The notes under the pieces: generated by a model
What the model saw: the letters and a program-made list of their open reading frames with translations, nothing else
Told to the model about the DNA's origin: nothing
Database searches by the model: none
Shown: one piece after another, positions 1-8,728 of the stretch
Numbering within the stretch: the stretch's first letter is position 1
Layout of the letters: each line of letters starts with the position of its first letter
Assembly (NCBI RefSeq): GCF_900115265.1
Contig: NZ_FOVU01000001.1
Coordinates: 717,001 to 781,000, forward strand
Direction of reading: 5' to 3'
Origin: Bradyrhizobium sp. Ghvi
Lineage (GTDB): Bacteria > Pseudomonadota > Alphaproteobacteria > Rhizobiales > Xanthobacteraceae
Length of the DNA stretch: 64,000 nucleotides
Program-made: the position numbers and the translations under genes

Positions 1-1004
1 CCGGCTTCATCGAGTTCGCCGTCAACGAGACCAAGGCCGGCGAGCTCGCGCATCTGTTTTCACAGCTCGGCTTCCGCAAGACCGGTAAGCATCGGAGCAA
101 GGCGGTGGAGCGCTGGTCGCAGGGCAAGGTCGAGCTGGTGATCAATTCCGAGACCGACGGCTTTGCGCATTCGCACTATGTCACGCATGGCCCCGGCGTC
201 TGCGCCATCGCGCTCGACGTCGACAATGCCGGCCTTGCCATGCAGCGAGCCGAGACGCTGAAGGCGCGCACGTTCTACCAGCCGGTCGGGCCAGGTGAAC
301 TGGAGATCCCGGCAATCCACGGCGTCGGCGGCAGTCTGCTCTATTTCGTCGACCAGGCCGGTAAGAACTGGGACACGGATTTTGAGCCGGTTGCAAGCAA
401 TGCAGACGAGGACGCGCTGCTCGCGGTCGACCACATCGCGCAGTCGATGCCATACGACGACATGCTGTCCTGGCTGTTGTTCTACACCGGCATCCTCGAT
501 CTCAAGCGCCTGCCGCAGATGGAGATCGCCGATCCCCGTGGCCTCGTGCAGAGCCAAGCCCTCATCAACCACGACCAGAGCCTGCGCTTCGTGCTCAACG
601 GCTCCTCCGCCAATCGCACGCTGCCGGCCCGTTTCATCTCGGAGTTTTTCGGCTCCGGCGTGCAGCACGTCGCGTTCGCGTGCCAGGATATCTTCACCAC
701 GGTCGCCGCGATGCGGGCCCGCGGCGCAGGCTTCCTCGATATTCCCGGCAATTATTACGACGACATCGAAGCCAAATACGACCTCGCGCCAGATGTTATG
801 GCGCAGCTCCGCGCCAACCACATCCTCTACGACCGCGAGGGCGACAGCGAATTCTTCCAGGTCTACACTCACATTTTCGACGAGCGCTTCTTCTTCGAGA
901 TCGTCGAGCGCAGGAGCTATCAGGGGTTTGGCGCCGCCAATGCCGGCATCAGGCTCGCAGCGCAGGCCCGCGAGGTGCGCCCTGCGAGCATGCCACGGGT
1001 GTAG
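1..1004 (+). CDS. 4-hydroxyphenylpyruvate dioxygenase-family protein, C-terminal part (5' end outside window)
   Basis: The frame is open from base 3 to a TAG at 1002-1004, so the start lies upstream of the window. The visible 333 residues form two tandem vicinal-oxygen-chelate modules as in 4-hydroxyphenylpyruvate dioxygenase. Metal-ligand positions are recognisable: VDHIAQ in the middle, GVQHVAF near the start of the last module, and FFEIVER near the end. In alphaproteobacteria such a C-terminal part often belongs to a longer protein with an N-terminal sugar-phosphate-isomerase domain, the QuiC-type 3-dehydroshikimate dehydratase that feeds protocatechuate. The missing N-terminus decides between that and a plain HPPD of tyrosine breakdown. 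The aromatic-acid genes downstream fit either choice. Confidence 0.8.
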   Translation, partial: GFIEFAVNETKAGELAHLFSQLGFRKTGKHRSKAVERWSQGKVELVINSETDGFAHSHYVTHGPGVCAIALDVDNAGLAMQRAETLKARTFYQPVGPGELEIPAIHGVGGSLLYFVDQAGKNWDTDFEPVASNADEDALLAVDHIAQSMPYDDMLSWLLFYTGILDLKRLPQMEIADPRGLVQSQALINHDQSLRFVLNGSSANRTLPARFISEFFGSGVQHVAFACQDIFTTVAAMRARGAGFLDIPGNYYDDIEAKYDLAPDVMAQLRANHILYDREGDSEFFQVYTHIFDERFFFEIVERRSYQGFGAANAGIRLAAQAREVRPASMPRV

Positions 1005-1013
1005 GCTCTTTTT

Positions 1014-1166
1014 CCCTCTCCCCTTGTGGGAGAGGGTGGCTCGCCGCAATAGCGGCGAGACGGGTGAGGGGTCTCTATCCGCGAGTCTCCCCCCGACATC
1101 TAATCCGCGGAGACATACCCCTCATCCGGCGCTTCGCGCCACCTTCTCCCACAAGGGGAGAAGGGG
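1014..1166. repeat. Dispersed palindromic repeat, CTCTCCC family, copy 1
   Basis: The element is bounded by two hairpins, CCCTCTCCCCTTGTGGGAGA at the left and the CTTCTCCC/GGGAGAAG stem at the right, separated by text containing GGGTGAGGG. Related copies lie near 23.84-23.98 kb and 34.72-34.85 kb. Here it fills the space between two convergent genes and could also act as a transcript end for both. Confidence 0.75.
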
Positions 1167-1192
1167 CTACGTCGCTCGTGGCGACGATCAGC

Positions 1193-2365
1193 TCACTTCA
1201 TCGGGCACTTGTCGTGGAAGCGGTCCTGATCGTCAGTGACGATGGTCGCGACGGTCTTCAGGGAAAGCTCGCCGCCGGCGCCCTTCACCACGTCCTGCAG
1301 ATAGAAGTTCTGGACCGGGATGTGGTTGTTGCCGTACTTGAACGCGCCGCGCAGCGACTTGAAGTTGGCCTTCTCCATCTCGGCCTTCATCGCATCCTTC
1401 TTCGACGTGTCGCCGCCCACGGCTACCACCGCGCTGTTGATGAGCTGCGCGGCGTCATAGGCCTGCGCGCCGTAATAGCTCGGCCGGGCGTTCGGATATT
1501 TCTTGCGGTAATCGGCGACGAACTTCTTGTTCTGCTCGTTCGGAAGGTCGTTCACCCACTCCTGCGCGCCAGGGATCCCGAACGCATTCTCCTTCTGCAA
1601 GGGCAACGTCGTCTCGTCGACTGTGAAGACGGTGTAGAGCGGCATGGTGCTCTTCATGCCGGCCTGGACATACTGATTGAGGAACTGCGCGCCGGCCGCA
1701 CCGGGATAGAACACGAAAATCGATTCGGCGCCGGAGGCGCGGGCTTTCGCCAGCTCGGCCGAGAAGTCGAGCTGGCTCGGCCAGACCGTGTATTCCTCGC
1801 CCTTGATCTCGCCCTTGAAGGTGCTCTTCAGGCCCGCAAGCATGTCCTTGCCGGCGGCGTAGTTCGGACCGATCAGGAACACGCTCTTGACGCCGTTCGC
1901 GTTCATGTAGAGGCCCATGGCGGCCGGCGTCTGATCGTTCTGCCACGAGGTCGAGAAAACGTATTTCGAACACAGCTCGCCCGCGAGCTGCGACGGACCG
2001 GCATTGGCCGAGATCAGGAAGGTCTGGGAGTCCACCGCGGTCTTGAGCGAGGCGAGCAGCACGTTCGACCAGATGTAGCCGACGAGGAAATCGACCTTGT
2101 CGGACTGCACCAGCTTCTCGGTCTTCTGCTTGCCGACATCAGGCTTCTGGCCGTCGTCCTCGTAGATCACCTCGACCGGCTTGCCGTCCATCTTGCGCCC
2201 GAGATGATCGAGCGCGAGCTCGAACGAGTTGCGCATGTCGTTGCCGATCACGGCAGTCGGGCCGCTGAAGGTCGAGACGAAACCGATCTTGATCGTGTCG
2301 CCGGCGAATGCCTGATTCGCCAGCACCAGCGCCGCTGCGCCCGCCAGCCAGAATGCCGTCCTCAT
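1193..2365 (-). CDS. Branched-chain amino acid-type ABC transporter substrate-binding protein
   Basis: A periplasmic binding protein of the LivK/Peripla_BP_6 type, 390 residues, normal for the family. Residues 1-22 form a signal peptide ending ANQAFA, and the mature part opens with the typical IKIGFVSTFSGP strand. In this family the protein captures the ligand and hands it to LivHM-FG. No permease or ATPase gene lies next to it, so it is an orphan here. In Bradyrhizobium and Rhodopseudomonas such proteins often bind aromatic acids rather than amino acids, and the neighbourhood supports that, but the ligand cannot be read from sequence. The start ATG follows a strong GGGAGGGGAG ribosome site. 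Confidence 0.88.
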   Translation of the reverse strand: MRTAFWLAGAAALVLANQAFAGDTIKIGFVSTFSGPTAVIGNDMRNSFELALDHLGRKMDGKPVEVIYEDDGQKPDVGKQKTEKLVQSDKVDFLVGYIWSNVLLASLKTAVDSQTFLISANAGPSQLAGELCSKYVFSTSWQNDQTPAAMGLYMNANGVKSVFLIGPNYAAGKDMLAGLKSTFKGEIKGEEYTVWPSQLDFSAELAKARASGAESIFVFYPGAAGAQFLNQYVQAGMKSTMPLYTVFTVDETTLPLQKENAFGIPGAQEWVNDLPNEQNKKFVADYRKKYPNARPSYYGAQAYDAAQLINSAVVAVGGDTSKKDAMKAEMEKANFKSLRGAFKYGNNHIPVQNFYLQDVVKGAGGELSLKTVATIVTDDQDRFHDKCPMK

Positions 2366-2665
2366 AACAACTCCCCTCCCTATTATTGATCCCGGTAACG
2401 GGTGATCGCCGTCCCCGGGTCTGTCTCTATTGAACGCAAAATCTGTCGCGCCGCCAATGGCTCAGCACCCGCCTCTGCACCATATTTCGCCCCGAATGGG
2501 GATGGCAAGAAATATAATTCTACTTACTTTGTTCAAGCCTGCGGCCTTTTTCGCGGAGAATTTCGATACGCCATGCCTATTCCATCATTGATGACGGCTA
2601 TTGGACCACGGCGCCGAATCCGCACTTAAATAAGTCAGTGAAGCAGCGAGATTCGAGGGTGCATC
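2366..2665. other. Divergent intergenic region with no supported gene
   Basis: About 300 bases separate the divergent binding-protein and flavoprotein genes and must hold both promoters. The part nearest 2500-2535 is AT-rich for this genome. A 75-codon open frame at 2402-2629 has no ribosome site or recognisable composition and is not called. Confidence 0.5.
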
Positions 2666-3931
2666 ATGGCCGCAAATCCCCATCGCGTCGTCATCGTCGG
2701 GGCCGGCTTCGGCGGGCTGGAGACGACCTACCGGCTCGCGGGGGCGCCGGTCGAGATCACGCTGATCGACCGCCGCAACCACCATCTGTTTCAGCCGCTG
2801 CTCTATCAGGTCGCGACCGCCTCACTCGCCACCAGCGAGATCGCCTGGCCGATCCGCCATCTCATGCGCGATCGACGCGAAGTGACGACGCTGTTTGCGG
2901 CCGTCAGTGGCGTCGACGCGGACAGGCGCCGCGTCCTGATCGACGACGGCAGCGAGGTGCCCTACGACACGCTGGTGCTCGCCACCGGCGCGCGGCATGC
3001 CTATTTCGGCCATGACGAGTGGGAGACGTGGGCGCCGGGCCTGAAGACGCTGGAGGACGCGACCACGCTGCGTCGTCACATCCTGGTGGCATTCGAGCGC
3101 GCCGAGCGCGAGACCGATCCGGCGCGGCGCGCCGCGCGACTCACCTTCGTCATTGTCGGCGCCGGCCCCACAGGCGTGGAGCTCGCCGGCACGATCGCCG
3201 AGATGGCGCATCACACGCTGCCGGCCGACTTCCGCAACATCGATACGAACAAGGCGCGCGTGGTCCTGATCGAGGCTGGCCCGCGCGTGCTGGCGGGCTT
3301 CCCTGACGATCTCTCGGCATATGCACAGGCCTCGCTCGAAAAGATCGGTGTCGAGGTCGTGCTCGGGCAGGCTGTCACAGAGATCAACCGCGAAGGCGTC
3401 GTGTTCGGCGGCAAGCTGCTCGAGGCAAAGACGCGAATCTGGGCTGCCGGTGTGCGTGCCTCACCGGCCGCCGAATGGCTGGGGGCGCCGAGCGATCGCG
3501 CCGGACGCGTGCAGGTGAACGACGACCTCACCATTCCCGGCCATCCCGAGATCTTTGCGATCGGTGACACCGTGAGCATCAACGCCTGGGAGGGCAAGCC
3601 GGTGCCCGGCATCGCCCCGGCGGCGAAGCAGCAGGGCAGGCATGTCGCCGAGACCATCAAGGCTCGGCTGCGCGGTGAGAGCAAGGGTCCATTCCGTTAC
3701 AAGCACGCCGGCAGCCTCGCTCAGATCGGCAAGCGGCTTGCCGTGATCGATTTCGGCAAGGTCAAGCTGCGCGGAACGATCGCATGGTGGATCTGGGGCA
3801 TCGCCCACATCTACTTCCTGATCGGCCTCCGCCACCGTCTCAGCGTCGCACTGAGCTGGCTGTGGATCTATGCGAGAGACCAGCGGGCCGCGCGATTGAT
3901 CACGCAGGGCAGCAGCAAGGTGGTGGGGTGA
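2666..3931 (+). CDS. ndh: NDH-2-type NADH dehydrogenase-like FAD/NAD(P)-dependent oxidoreductase
   Basis: A single-subunit flavoprotein of the type II NADH:quinone oxidoreductase family, 421 residues. The FAD-binding Rossmann motif VIVGAGFGG lies at about residues 8-16 and the NAD(H) motif VIVGAGPTG in the middle. The second FAD contact is IFAIGDT, followed by the PAAKQQGRHVA segment usual in NDH-2. The C-terminus (AWWIWGIAHIYFLIGLRHR) is hydrophobic and aromatic, as expected for monotopic membrane attachment. Enzymes of this group pass electrons from NADH to quinone without pumping protons. It is a single-gene unit, convergent with the tannase gene. A sulfide:quinone oxidoreductase was considered but the C-terminal layout fits NDH-2 better. 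Confidence 0.87.
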   Translation: MAANPHRVVIVGAGFGGLETTYRLAGAPVEITLIDRRNHHLFQPLLYQVATASLATSEIAWPIRHLMRDRREVTTLFAAVSGVDADRRRVLIDDGSEVPYDTLVLATGARHAYFGHDEWETWAPGLKTLEDATTLRRHILVAFERAERETDPARRAARLTFVIVGAGPTGVELAGTIAEMAHHTLPADFRNIDTNKARVVLIEAGPRVLAGFPDDLSAYAQASLEKIGVEVVLGQAVTEINREGVVFGGKLLEAKTRIWAAGVRASPAAEWLGAPSDRAGRVQVNDDLTIPGHPEIFAIGDTVSINAWEGKPVPGIAPAAKQQGRHVAETIKARLRGESKGPFRYKHAGSLAQIGKRLAVIDFGKVKLRGTIAWWIWGIAHIYFLIGLRHRLSVALSWLWIYARDQRAARLITQGSSKVVG

Positions 3932-4016
3932 CATTTGCCCTCGCGTCCCGGGCGCGGAGCGGCATTGATGTCGCGACGCCGCGTCAGGGGCACGAGATTG
4001 CGGATGCCGCGACGAG

Positions 4017-5699
4017 CTACGGCGTCTTGCAGACGAAATTCGCGGCGTCCTCGCTGTCGCCCTGTCCGGAATACGCGGCGTAGCTCGGATACGGGCACAG
4101 CGGCCGCGTGCGGCCCGGGCTCCAGGACGCGGGGACTTCCTTGTTCGCGGGACTGGCAGACGCGATGATGCGCTCGGGTGCCTTGCCCTTCTCCACCCAG
4201 TCGGTCAGTGCGGTCAGTGCATCGAACTTGTCGAGGGTGACGCCGCCACCGCAATGCGTTTCGCCGGGAATCGTGAACAGGCGCGCGACGCTGTCGGCGT
4301 GTCCCTGCAGGTTCTTGTTCAGCCGATCGTACCAGCGGATGGTGTCGTTCACCGAGAACACCGGATCGGCCTGGCCATGATAGATCAGCATCTTGCCGCC
4401 GGACTTCCGGAGCGATGCAAGGTTGGGGTCGTCGATGTCGGGCGGCGTCATGAAGTCCATGGCCGATTCCGTGAAGGTCGCGTCCTTGGCGAAAATCTTC
4501 GGCGCGTCCTTATCGAAGTCATAGGCCTTCAATGCCTCGACGAGCTTCTCGTTCTTGCCTTCGACCACGACCGGCGGTGTCGAGAAGATGTAGTTCAGCG
4601 ACGCTGCGCCCATGGTGGCGATGATCGGATAATTATTCCAGGGCGCGACAGGGCTCTCGACCTTCCAGGTGCGCCAATTGCCCGTGCCGATGCCGCCATC
4701 GAGCGGCCAGTCGGAATAGAGCGCCTCACCTTTCGAATTCTTCGGTCCGGCGAGGCTCATCTTCAGGGCATCGACCTTTGCTTCGGACAAACAGGCACTG
4801 TTCTGCCCGGGCGCACAGACCAGGCTCTTGAGATCGAATGCCTTCTGACAAGCGGCGAGATTGGCCGTCAGTCCATCCTTGACGCCGTCGAGCCCATCGC
4901 AGGCCTCCGTAATGCGTGAGGAAACGAGCTGAGCGTCCTCCCTGGTGATGGACTTGCGCAGATCGGGATCGACTTTGAGGAAGGCCTGCACGTCCCAGGC
5001 GTGCTGGATCGCAGCGCGCGGCAGGTCGAAGCCTGGATTGCCGACGAGGAAGCCGTCGTAATTTTCCGGCATCCGCGACGCTGCGACCATGGCGTGACGC
5101 CCGCCATTCGAGCATCCCGCCATATAAGAGCGGTCCGGCTTGCGCCCGTAATGCAGGGCAATGATTTGCTTTGCGACCGGCGACAGCGTCATGTCGGCGG
5201 CATAACCGTAGTCGCGCCGCGCCTGCGGATCGAGGCCGAACGCCGCGCCCGCAGTCAGGCCCAGCGACTTGTTCGCAGGGTCCGAGCCGGAATGGCCACT
5301 GTCAGACGACAGCACGGCAAAGCCTCGCGCCAGTGGCACGGTGCCGCCGGATGCCAGGCCGTCGGGCAGGGTGCCAAGAGCGGGCACGACCACGCCGTCA
5401 TTGCCGCCATTCACCTGATGCAGGAAGCGGCCGTTCCACTCGGCCGGCAATCGCAGTTCGAACCCAATGGCATAGGATTTCCCGTCGACGCCGGTGCGCT
5501 GGTTGGCAAGGCCCGTCACGATGCAATGCCTGGGGAGACCGTTGGCCGCGTCCTGCGTTTTGGACCCGGTGATCTCGACGCCGGACATGCCAAGGGACGC
5601 AGTGGTGACCGGCGAGCAGGCCTCGCCGTCGGCGCGAGCCAGCGCGGTAGACCCCAGAAGCGCGGCCAGCGCGGCGGTTGATATCAAGCCAGCCTTCAT
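4017..5699 (-). CDS. Tannase/feruloyl esterase-family secreted alpha/beta hydrolase
   Basis: A 560-residue secreted esterase with a signal peptide ending near residue 23 (STALARADG). It shows the CS-D-HC signature of the tannase/feruloyl esterase family: Cys196-Ser197 in AGCSNGG, an aspartate in HGQADPVF, and His482-Cys483 in THCGGG. In this arrangement the two cysteines adjoining the catalytic Ser and His form a disulfide. Family members release hydroxycinnamic or gallic acids from plant esters. The gene lies upstream of P450/ferredoxin and feruloyl-CoA synthase genes, which would use such acids, so a feruloyl-esterase-like role is a reasonable inference. Exact substrate is not evident. Confidence 0.87.
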   Translation of the reverse strand: MKAGLISTAALAALLGSTALARADGEACSPVTTASLGMSGVEITGSKTQDAANGLPRHCIVTGLANQRTGVDGKSYAIGFELRLPAEWNGRFLHQVNGGNDGVVVPALGTLPDGLASGGTVPLARGFAVLSSDSGHSGSDPANKSLGLTAGAAFGLDPQARRDYGYAADMTLSPVAKQIIALHYGRKPDRSYMAGCSNGGRHAMVAASRMPENYDGFLVGNPGFDLPRAAIQHAWDVQAFLKVDPDLRKSITREDAQLVSSRITEACDGLDGVKDGLTANLAACQKAFDLKSLVCAPGQNSACLSEAKVDALKMSLAGPKNSKGEALYSDWPLDGGIGTGNWRTWKVESPVAPWNNYPIIATMGAASLNYIFSTPPVVVEGKNEKLVEALKAYDFDKDAPKIFAKDATFTESAMDFMTPPDIDDPNLASLRKSGGKMLIYHGQADPVFSVNDTIRWYDRLNKNLQGHADSVARLFTIPGETHCGGGVTLDKFDALTALTDWVEKGKAPERIIASASPANKEVPASWSPGRTRPLCPYPSYAAYSGQGDSEDAANFVCKTP

Positions 5700-5718
5700 G
5701 ACGAACCTCCCTATTTAG

Positions 5719-5731
5719 TTATATACTATAA
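5719..5731. promoter_or_regulatory. AT-rich palindrome upstream of the tannase gene
   Basis: A 13-base inverted repeat (TTATA, 3-base centre, TATAA) lies about 20 bases before the esterase start inside an unusually AT-rich stretch at 5714-5740. It could be an operator or promoter element. No regulator can be assigned. Confidence 0.3.
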
Positions 5732-5834
5732 TTATTACCTCCATTTCATACTTTGGCAAGTGCTGCGACCGGCGTGCCGGACGCGCCCGCTTTTGCCGCT
5801 TTATGCGCGGACCTGCGCCGGGACAGAAGACCTT

Positions 5835-7049
5835 CTACTTGACCAGCTCGCACCCGCCCTCCGCCAGCGGGCGGAACGCCTGATCCGCGGGAATCGTCGA
5901 GACCAGCTTGTAATAGTCGTACGGATATTTCGATTCCTCCGGCTTCTTCACCTCGAACAGATACATTGGGTGCACGACGCGGCCGTCCTGACGGATCGCG
6001 GTGTCGCCGAACAGCTTGTCCTTGCCTTTGAATTTCTTCATTTCCGGCACGACATCCCTCGCATTGTCACTTCCGGTGGCAGCGACCGCGTTGAGAAAAG
6101 CGAGCGTGGACGCATAGACGCCGGCCTGGTTGCCGCTCGGCATCTTGCCGTTCATGCCGGGACGCCCGGCGAAGCGTTTCGCGAAGGCACGGGTGTCGTC
6201 GTTCATGTCCCAGTAGAAGGCCTCCATCAGCTGGAGGCCCTGCGCGACCTTGATGCCCATGCCGTGGATGTCGTTGATGAAGAGCAGGAACGCAACCAGC
6301 TTCTGGCCACCCTGCTGAACGCCGAACTCGGCCGCCTGCTTCACGGCATTGATGGTGTCGCCGCCAGCATTGGCAAGGCCGATCACCTCCGCTTTGGAAT
6401 TCTGCGCCTGCAACAGGAAGGAGGCGAAGTCCGCCGTGCCGAGCGGATGCCGCGACGAGCCGAGCACCTTGCCGCCGTGACTCTCGATATATTTCTGCGC
6501 CTCCGTCTCGATGCCTTTGCCGAGCGCGTAGTCGACTGTGAGGAAATACCAGTCCTTGCCGCCGCGCGACATCATCGCGGCTGCGGTGGTGTTGCCGGTC
6601 GCCCAGGTGTCGTTGACCCACTGAATTGTATTGGGCGAGCAGGCCTTGCCGGTGAGATCGGCGCTTGCGGTCGAGGATGCCAGGAAGGTCATGCGGCTAC
6701 CGCGCAGCAGCGTGTTGATGGAAAGGCCGACCGCCGAGTTCGGCACGTCGACGATGGCATCGACGCCTTCGACGTCGAGCCATTTACGCGCGATGGCATT
6801 GCCGACATCGGCCTTGTTCTGATGGTCGGCATAGACGATCTCGACCTTGATGCCCTTAGCCGCGCCGTTGAAATCCTCCGCCGCCATGCGCGCGGCCTCC
6901 ACCGAGCCCATGCCATTGGTGTCCTGAAAGATTCCGGAGATGTCGTTGAGCACACCGACGCGCACGACATTGTCGGATATCTCGGCGTTCGCCACGCCGC
7001 TCACCAGGCTCGCCGCGAGCGCGAGCGTCCACCGCAGAACTTTCATCAT
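5835..7049 (-). CDS. LivK-type ABC substrate-binding protein, last gene of the P450 operon
   Basis: A 404-residue periplasmic binding protein with a signal peptide ending near GVANAEIS. The mature chain starts VVRVGVLNDISGIF and carries the YADHQNKADVGN segment seen in Rhodopseudomonas/Bradyrhizobium aromatic-acid binding proteins. It is clearly paralogous and collinear with the protein encoded at 62304-63506 (shared ADHQNK, FASFLLQAQ/FSSFLLQAQ, MYLFEVKKP and YDYYK/WDYYK segments). The gene starts 51 bases after the ferredoxin gene in the same direction, so co-transcription with the P450 is likely. An aromatic-acid ligand is inferred from that context. Confidence 0.88.
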   Translation of the reverse strand: MMKVLRWTLALAASLVSGVANAEISDNVVRVGVLNDISGIFQDTNGMGSVEAARMAAEDFNGAAKGIKVEIVYADHQNKADVGNAIARKWLDVEGVDAIVDVPNSAVGLSINTLLRGSRMTFLASSTASADLTGKACSPNTIQWVNDTWATGNTTAAAMMSRGGKDWYFLTVDYALGKGIETEAQKYIESHGGKVLGSSRHPLGTADFASFLLQAQNSKAEVIGLANAGGDTINAVKQAAEFGVQQGGQKLVAFLLFINDIHGMGIKVAQGLQLMEAFYWDMNDDTRAFAKRFAGRPGMNGKMPSGNQAGVYASTLAFLNAVAATGSDNARDVVPEMKKFKGKDKLFGDTAIRQDGRVVHPMYLFEVKKPEESKYPYDYYKLVSTIPADQAFRPLAEGGCELVK

Positions 7050-7100
7050 TACCTCCCCTGTTTGATTTGCCCGCCGGTCGTTGCCGCCGCGGCTGGAATT

Positions 7101-7424
7101 TCAGACCTGCCGCTTCGGCAGCCTCAGCACGAGCCCATCGAGCTCGGGCGTGATCTTGATCTGGCAGGACAGCCGACTGTTCGGCAGCCGCTCGGCCGCG
7201 GCGCCCTCGAGCAGCGCGTCCTCGTCCTCCGCCATTGCGGGCAGACGCGCGACCCAGGCATCGTCGACATACACGTGACAGGTCGCGCACATGGCGTTGC
7301 CGCCGCATTCGGCCAGGATACCATCGAGCCCGTGGCGGGTGGCCGCCTGCATGGCGCTTTCCCCGTCTGAGACCTCGACGTGCTCGGAATTGCTGTCGGG
7401 ATGGACGAAGCTGATCGTAGGCAT
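7101..7424 (-). CDS. [2Fe-2S] ferredoxin, P450 redox partner (palustrisredoxin/putidaredoxin type)
   Basis: A 107-residue plant/vertebrate-type [2Fe-2S] ferredoxin. The four cluster cysteines are Cys40, Cys46, Cys49 (CGGNAMCATC) and Cys87, the C-x5-C-x2-C...C spacing of bacterial P450 ferredoxins. The gene begins 12 bases after the P450 stop, so the two are translated from one message. In Rhodopseudomonas palustris the equivalent pair (CYP199A2 with its ferredoxin) takes electrons from a separately encoded ferredoxin reductase. No reductase gene is found in this window. Confidence 0.93.
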   Translation of the reverse strand: MPTISFVHPDSNSEHVEVSDGESAMQAATRHGLDGILAECGGNAMCATCHVYVDDAWVARLPAMAEDEDALLEGAAAERLPNSRLSCQIKITPELDGLVLRLPKRQV

Positions 7425-7436
7425 CAGGGCTCCTTG

Positions 7437-8645
7437 TCAGGCCGGGATGATGGTGACAGGCAGGCTGTCGAGCCCGCGCAGCGTGTTGTTGAAGCGGCGC
7501 TTCGGCTCGCCCGTGATCTCGATAGACGCGACGCGTCGCGCCAGGGCGGTCAGCATCACCTCGCCTTCGAGGCGCGCCACGAGCTGGCCGACGCACATGT
7601 GGATGCCCGAGCCGAAGCCGACATGGCCGGACGTGCGGCGGGTGATGTCGTAGCTGTCGGGCCTCTCCCAGCGGCGCGGATCGCGGTTGGCCGCAGCAAG
7701 GAACATCAGCACCTTCTCGCCCTCGCCGATGCGCGCGCCCGACAGCTCGACCTCGCGCGTCGTGGTGCGGAAGAAGGTCTGCACCGGGCTTTCGAACCGG
7801 ACAGCCTCCTCGAACGCGTTGCGCGCCAGCGTGATATCGGCGCGCAGGCGCTGCCATTGCTCCGGGAAGCGCGCGAGGCAATAGAGCGCGGCGCCGATGC
7901 CGTTGACCGTCGTGTCGAGGCCGGCCGACAGCAGCGAGCGCACCAGCAGCGGCGCCTCGGTCGCGGTGATCGCGCCTTCGTCGACCTGAGCATGGATGCA
8001 AGCACCGAAGCCGCCCGGCGCGAGGTTCTCGCGCTGACACTGCTTGGCGACATAGGCCTGATGCGGCGCCGAGCGCGCGATCGCCTCCTGGCGCAGCTCA
8101 TTGGGCGGGCCGAAGGCGTTGAATACAACGCTCGCATAGGGGATGAGATGCTCGCGTCCCTCGGGTTTCAGGCCGAGCGCATCAGGAAAGATCGAGAGCG
8201 GATAGGCCTCGGCGAGGTCGGCAACCGCATCGAAGCTGCGCTGCTCCAAGAGGACGTCGACGCGTTCCTCCGCCGCCGCCGCAAAGCGGTCACGCACCTG
8301 CTTCATCACGGTCGGCGACAGCACTTTCGACAGCACGGCGCGGGTGCGGGTGTGCGCGGGCGGATCGGCCTCGAGAATCAGGCTTGGTGGCCGCCAGGGA
8401 GTCTCCTTTTTGAAATCGGACAGCCCGACGCCGCGGCTGGAGCAGAAGGTCGCGGGATCGTTCAGCACGGCATGCACTTCCGCATAGCGTGCGACGCCAT
8501 AGACATTCCATTGGTCGAGATAGACCACCGGCCCCGCCTCGCGCAGTCGCTCGTGCGTGGGATACGGGTCAGCGAAAAAGCCCATGGCGAACGGATCGAC
8601 ATCGAGATGCGGGACGCCTGATGCGACCGAGCCGGATGCGCTCAT
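7437..8645 (-). CDS. Cytochrome P450, CYP199A type (para-substituted benzoate oxidase)
   Basis: A 402-residue soluble class I P450. Key motifs: I-helix AGLDTT at 241-246, ExxR with Glu280 and Arg283, and the heme loop FGSGIHMCVG with axial Cys351. The whole chain closely resembles my recollection of CYP199A2 of R. palustris, including SSRGVGLSDFKKE and RFNNTLRGL, so I place it in CYP199A. That family O-demethylates 4-methoxybenzoate and oxidises related para-substituted benzoic and cinnamic acids. The start ATG follows AAGGAG with good spacing. The gene heads an operon with ferredoxin and a binding protein, and a MarR gene lies divergently 83 bases away. Confidence 0.93.
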   Translation of the reverse strand: MSASGSVASGVPHLDVDPFAMGFFADPYPTHERLREAGPVVYLDQWNVYGVARYAEVHAVLNDPATFCSSRGVGLSDFKKETPWRPPSLILEADPPAHTRTRAVLSKVLSPTVMKQVRDRFAAAAEERVDVLLEQRSFDAVADLAEAYPLSIFPDALGLKPEGREHLIPYASVVFNAFGPPNELRQEAIARSAPHQAYVAKQCQRENLAPGGFGACIHAQVDEGAITATEAPLLVRSLLSAGLDTTVNGIGAALYCLARFPEQWQRLRADITLARNAFEEAVRFESPVQTFFRTTTREVELSGARIGEGEKVLMFLAAANRDPRRWERPDSYDITRRTSGHVGFGSGIHMCVGQLVARLEGEVMLTALARRVASIEITGEPKRRFNNTLRGLDSLPVTIIPA

Positions 8646-8728
8646 TGGACATCTCCTTCATTTTGATCTTGTGAAAGGACGGCGCTTGCCCTTAGGTCTG
8701 CGGACACTCCGCGAGTCACAAGGCCGAT

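Noticed and set aside
60..1049. A 329-codon antisense open frame over the HPPD-like gene
   Set aside because: The plus strand encodes a recognisable conserved protein; long antisense frames are expected at this GC content.
680..2389. A 569-codon plus-strand frame over the first binding protein
   Set aside because: The product is Arg/His/Val-rich mirror sequence and runs through a palindromic repeat; the minus strand encodes a clear periplasmic binding protein.
2402..2629. Possible 75-residue protein in the divergent promoter region
   Set aside because: No ribosome site, no conserved-looking segment, and it would cover both promoters.
7437..8645. Membership of the P450 in a gibberellin-type rhizobial operon
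   Set aside because: No terpene cyclase, prenyltransferase or further P450 genes adjoin it, and its sequence fits CYP199A.
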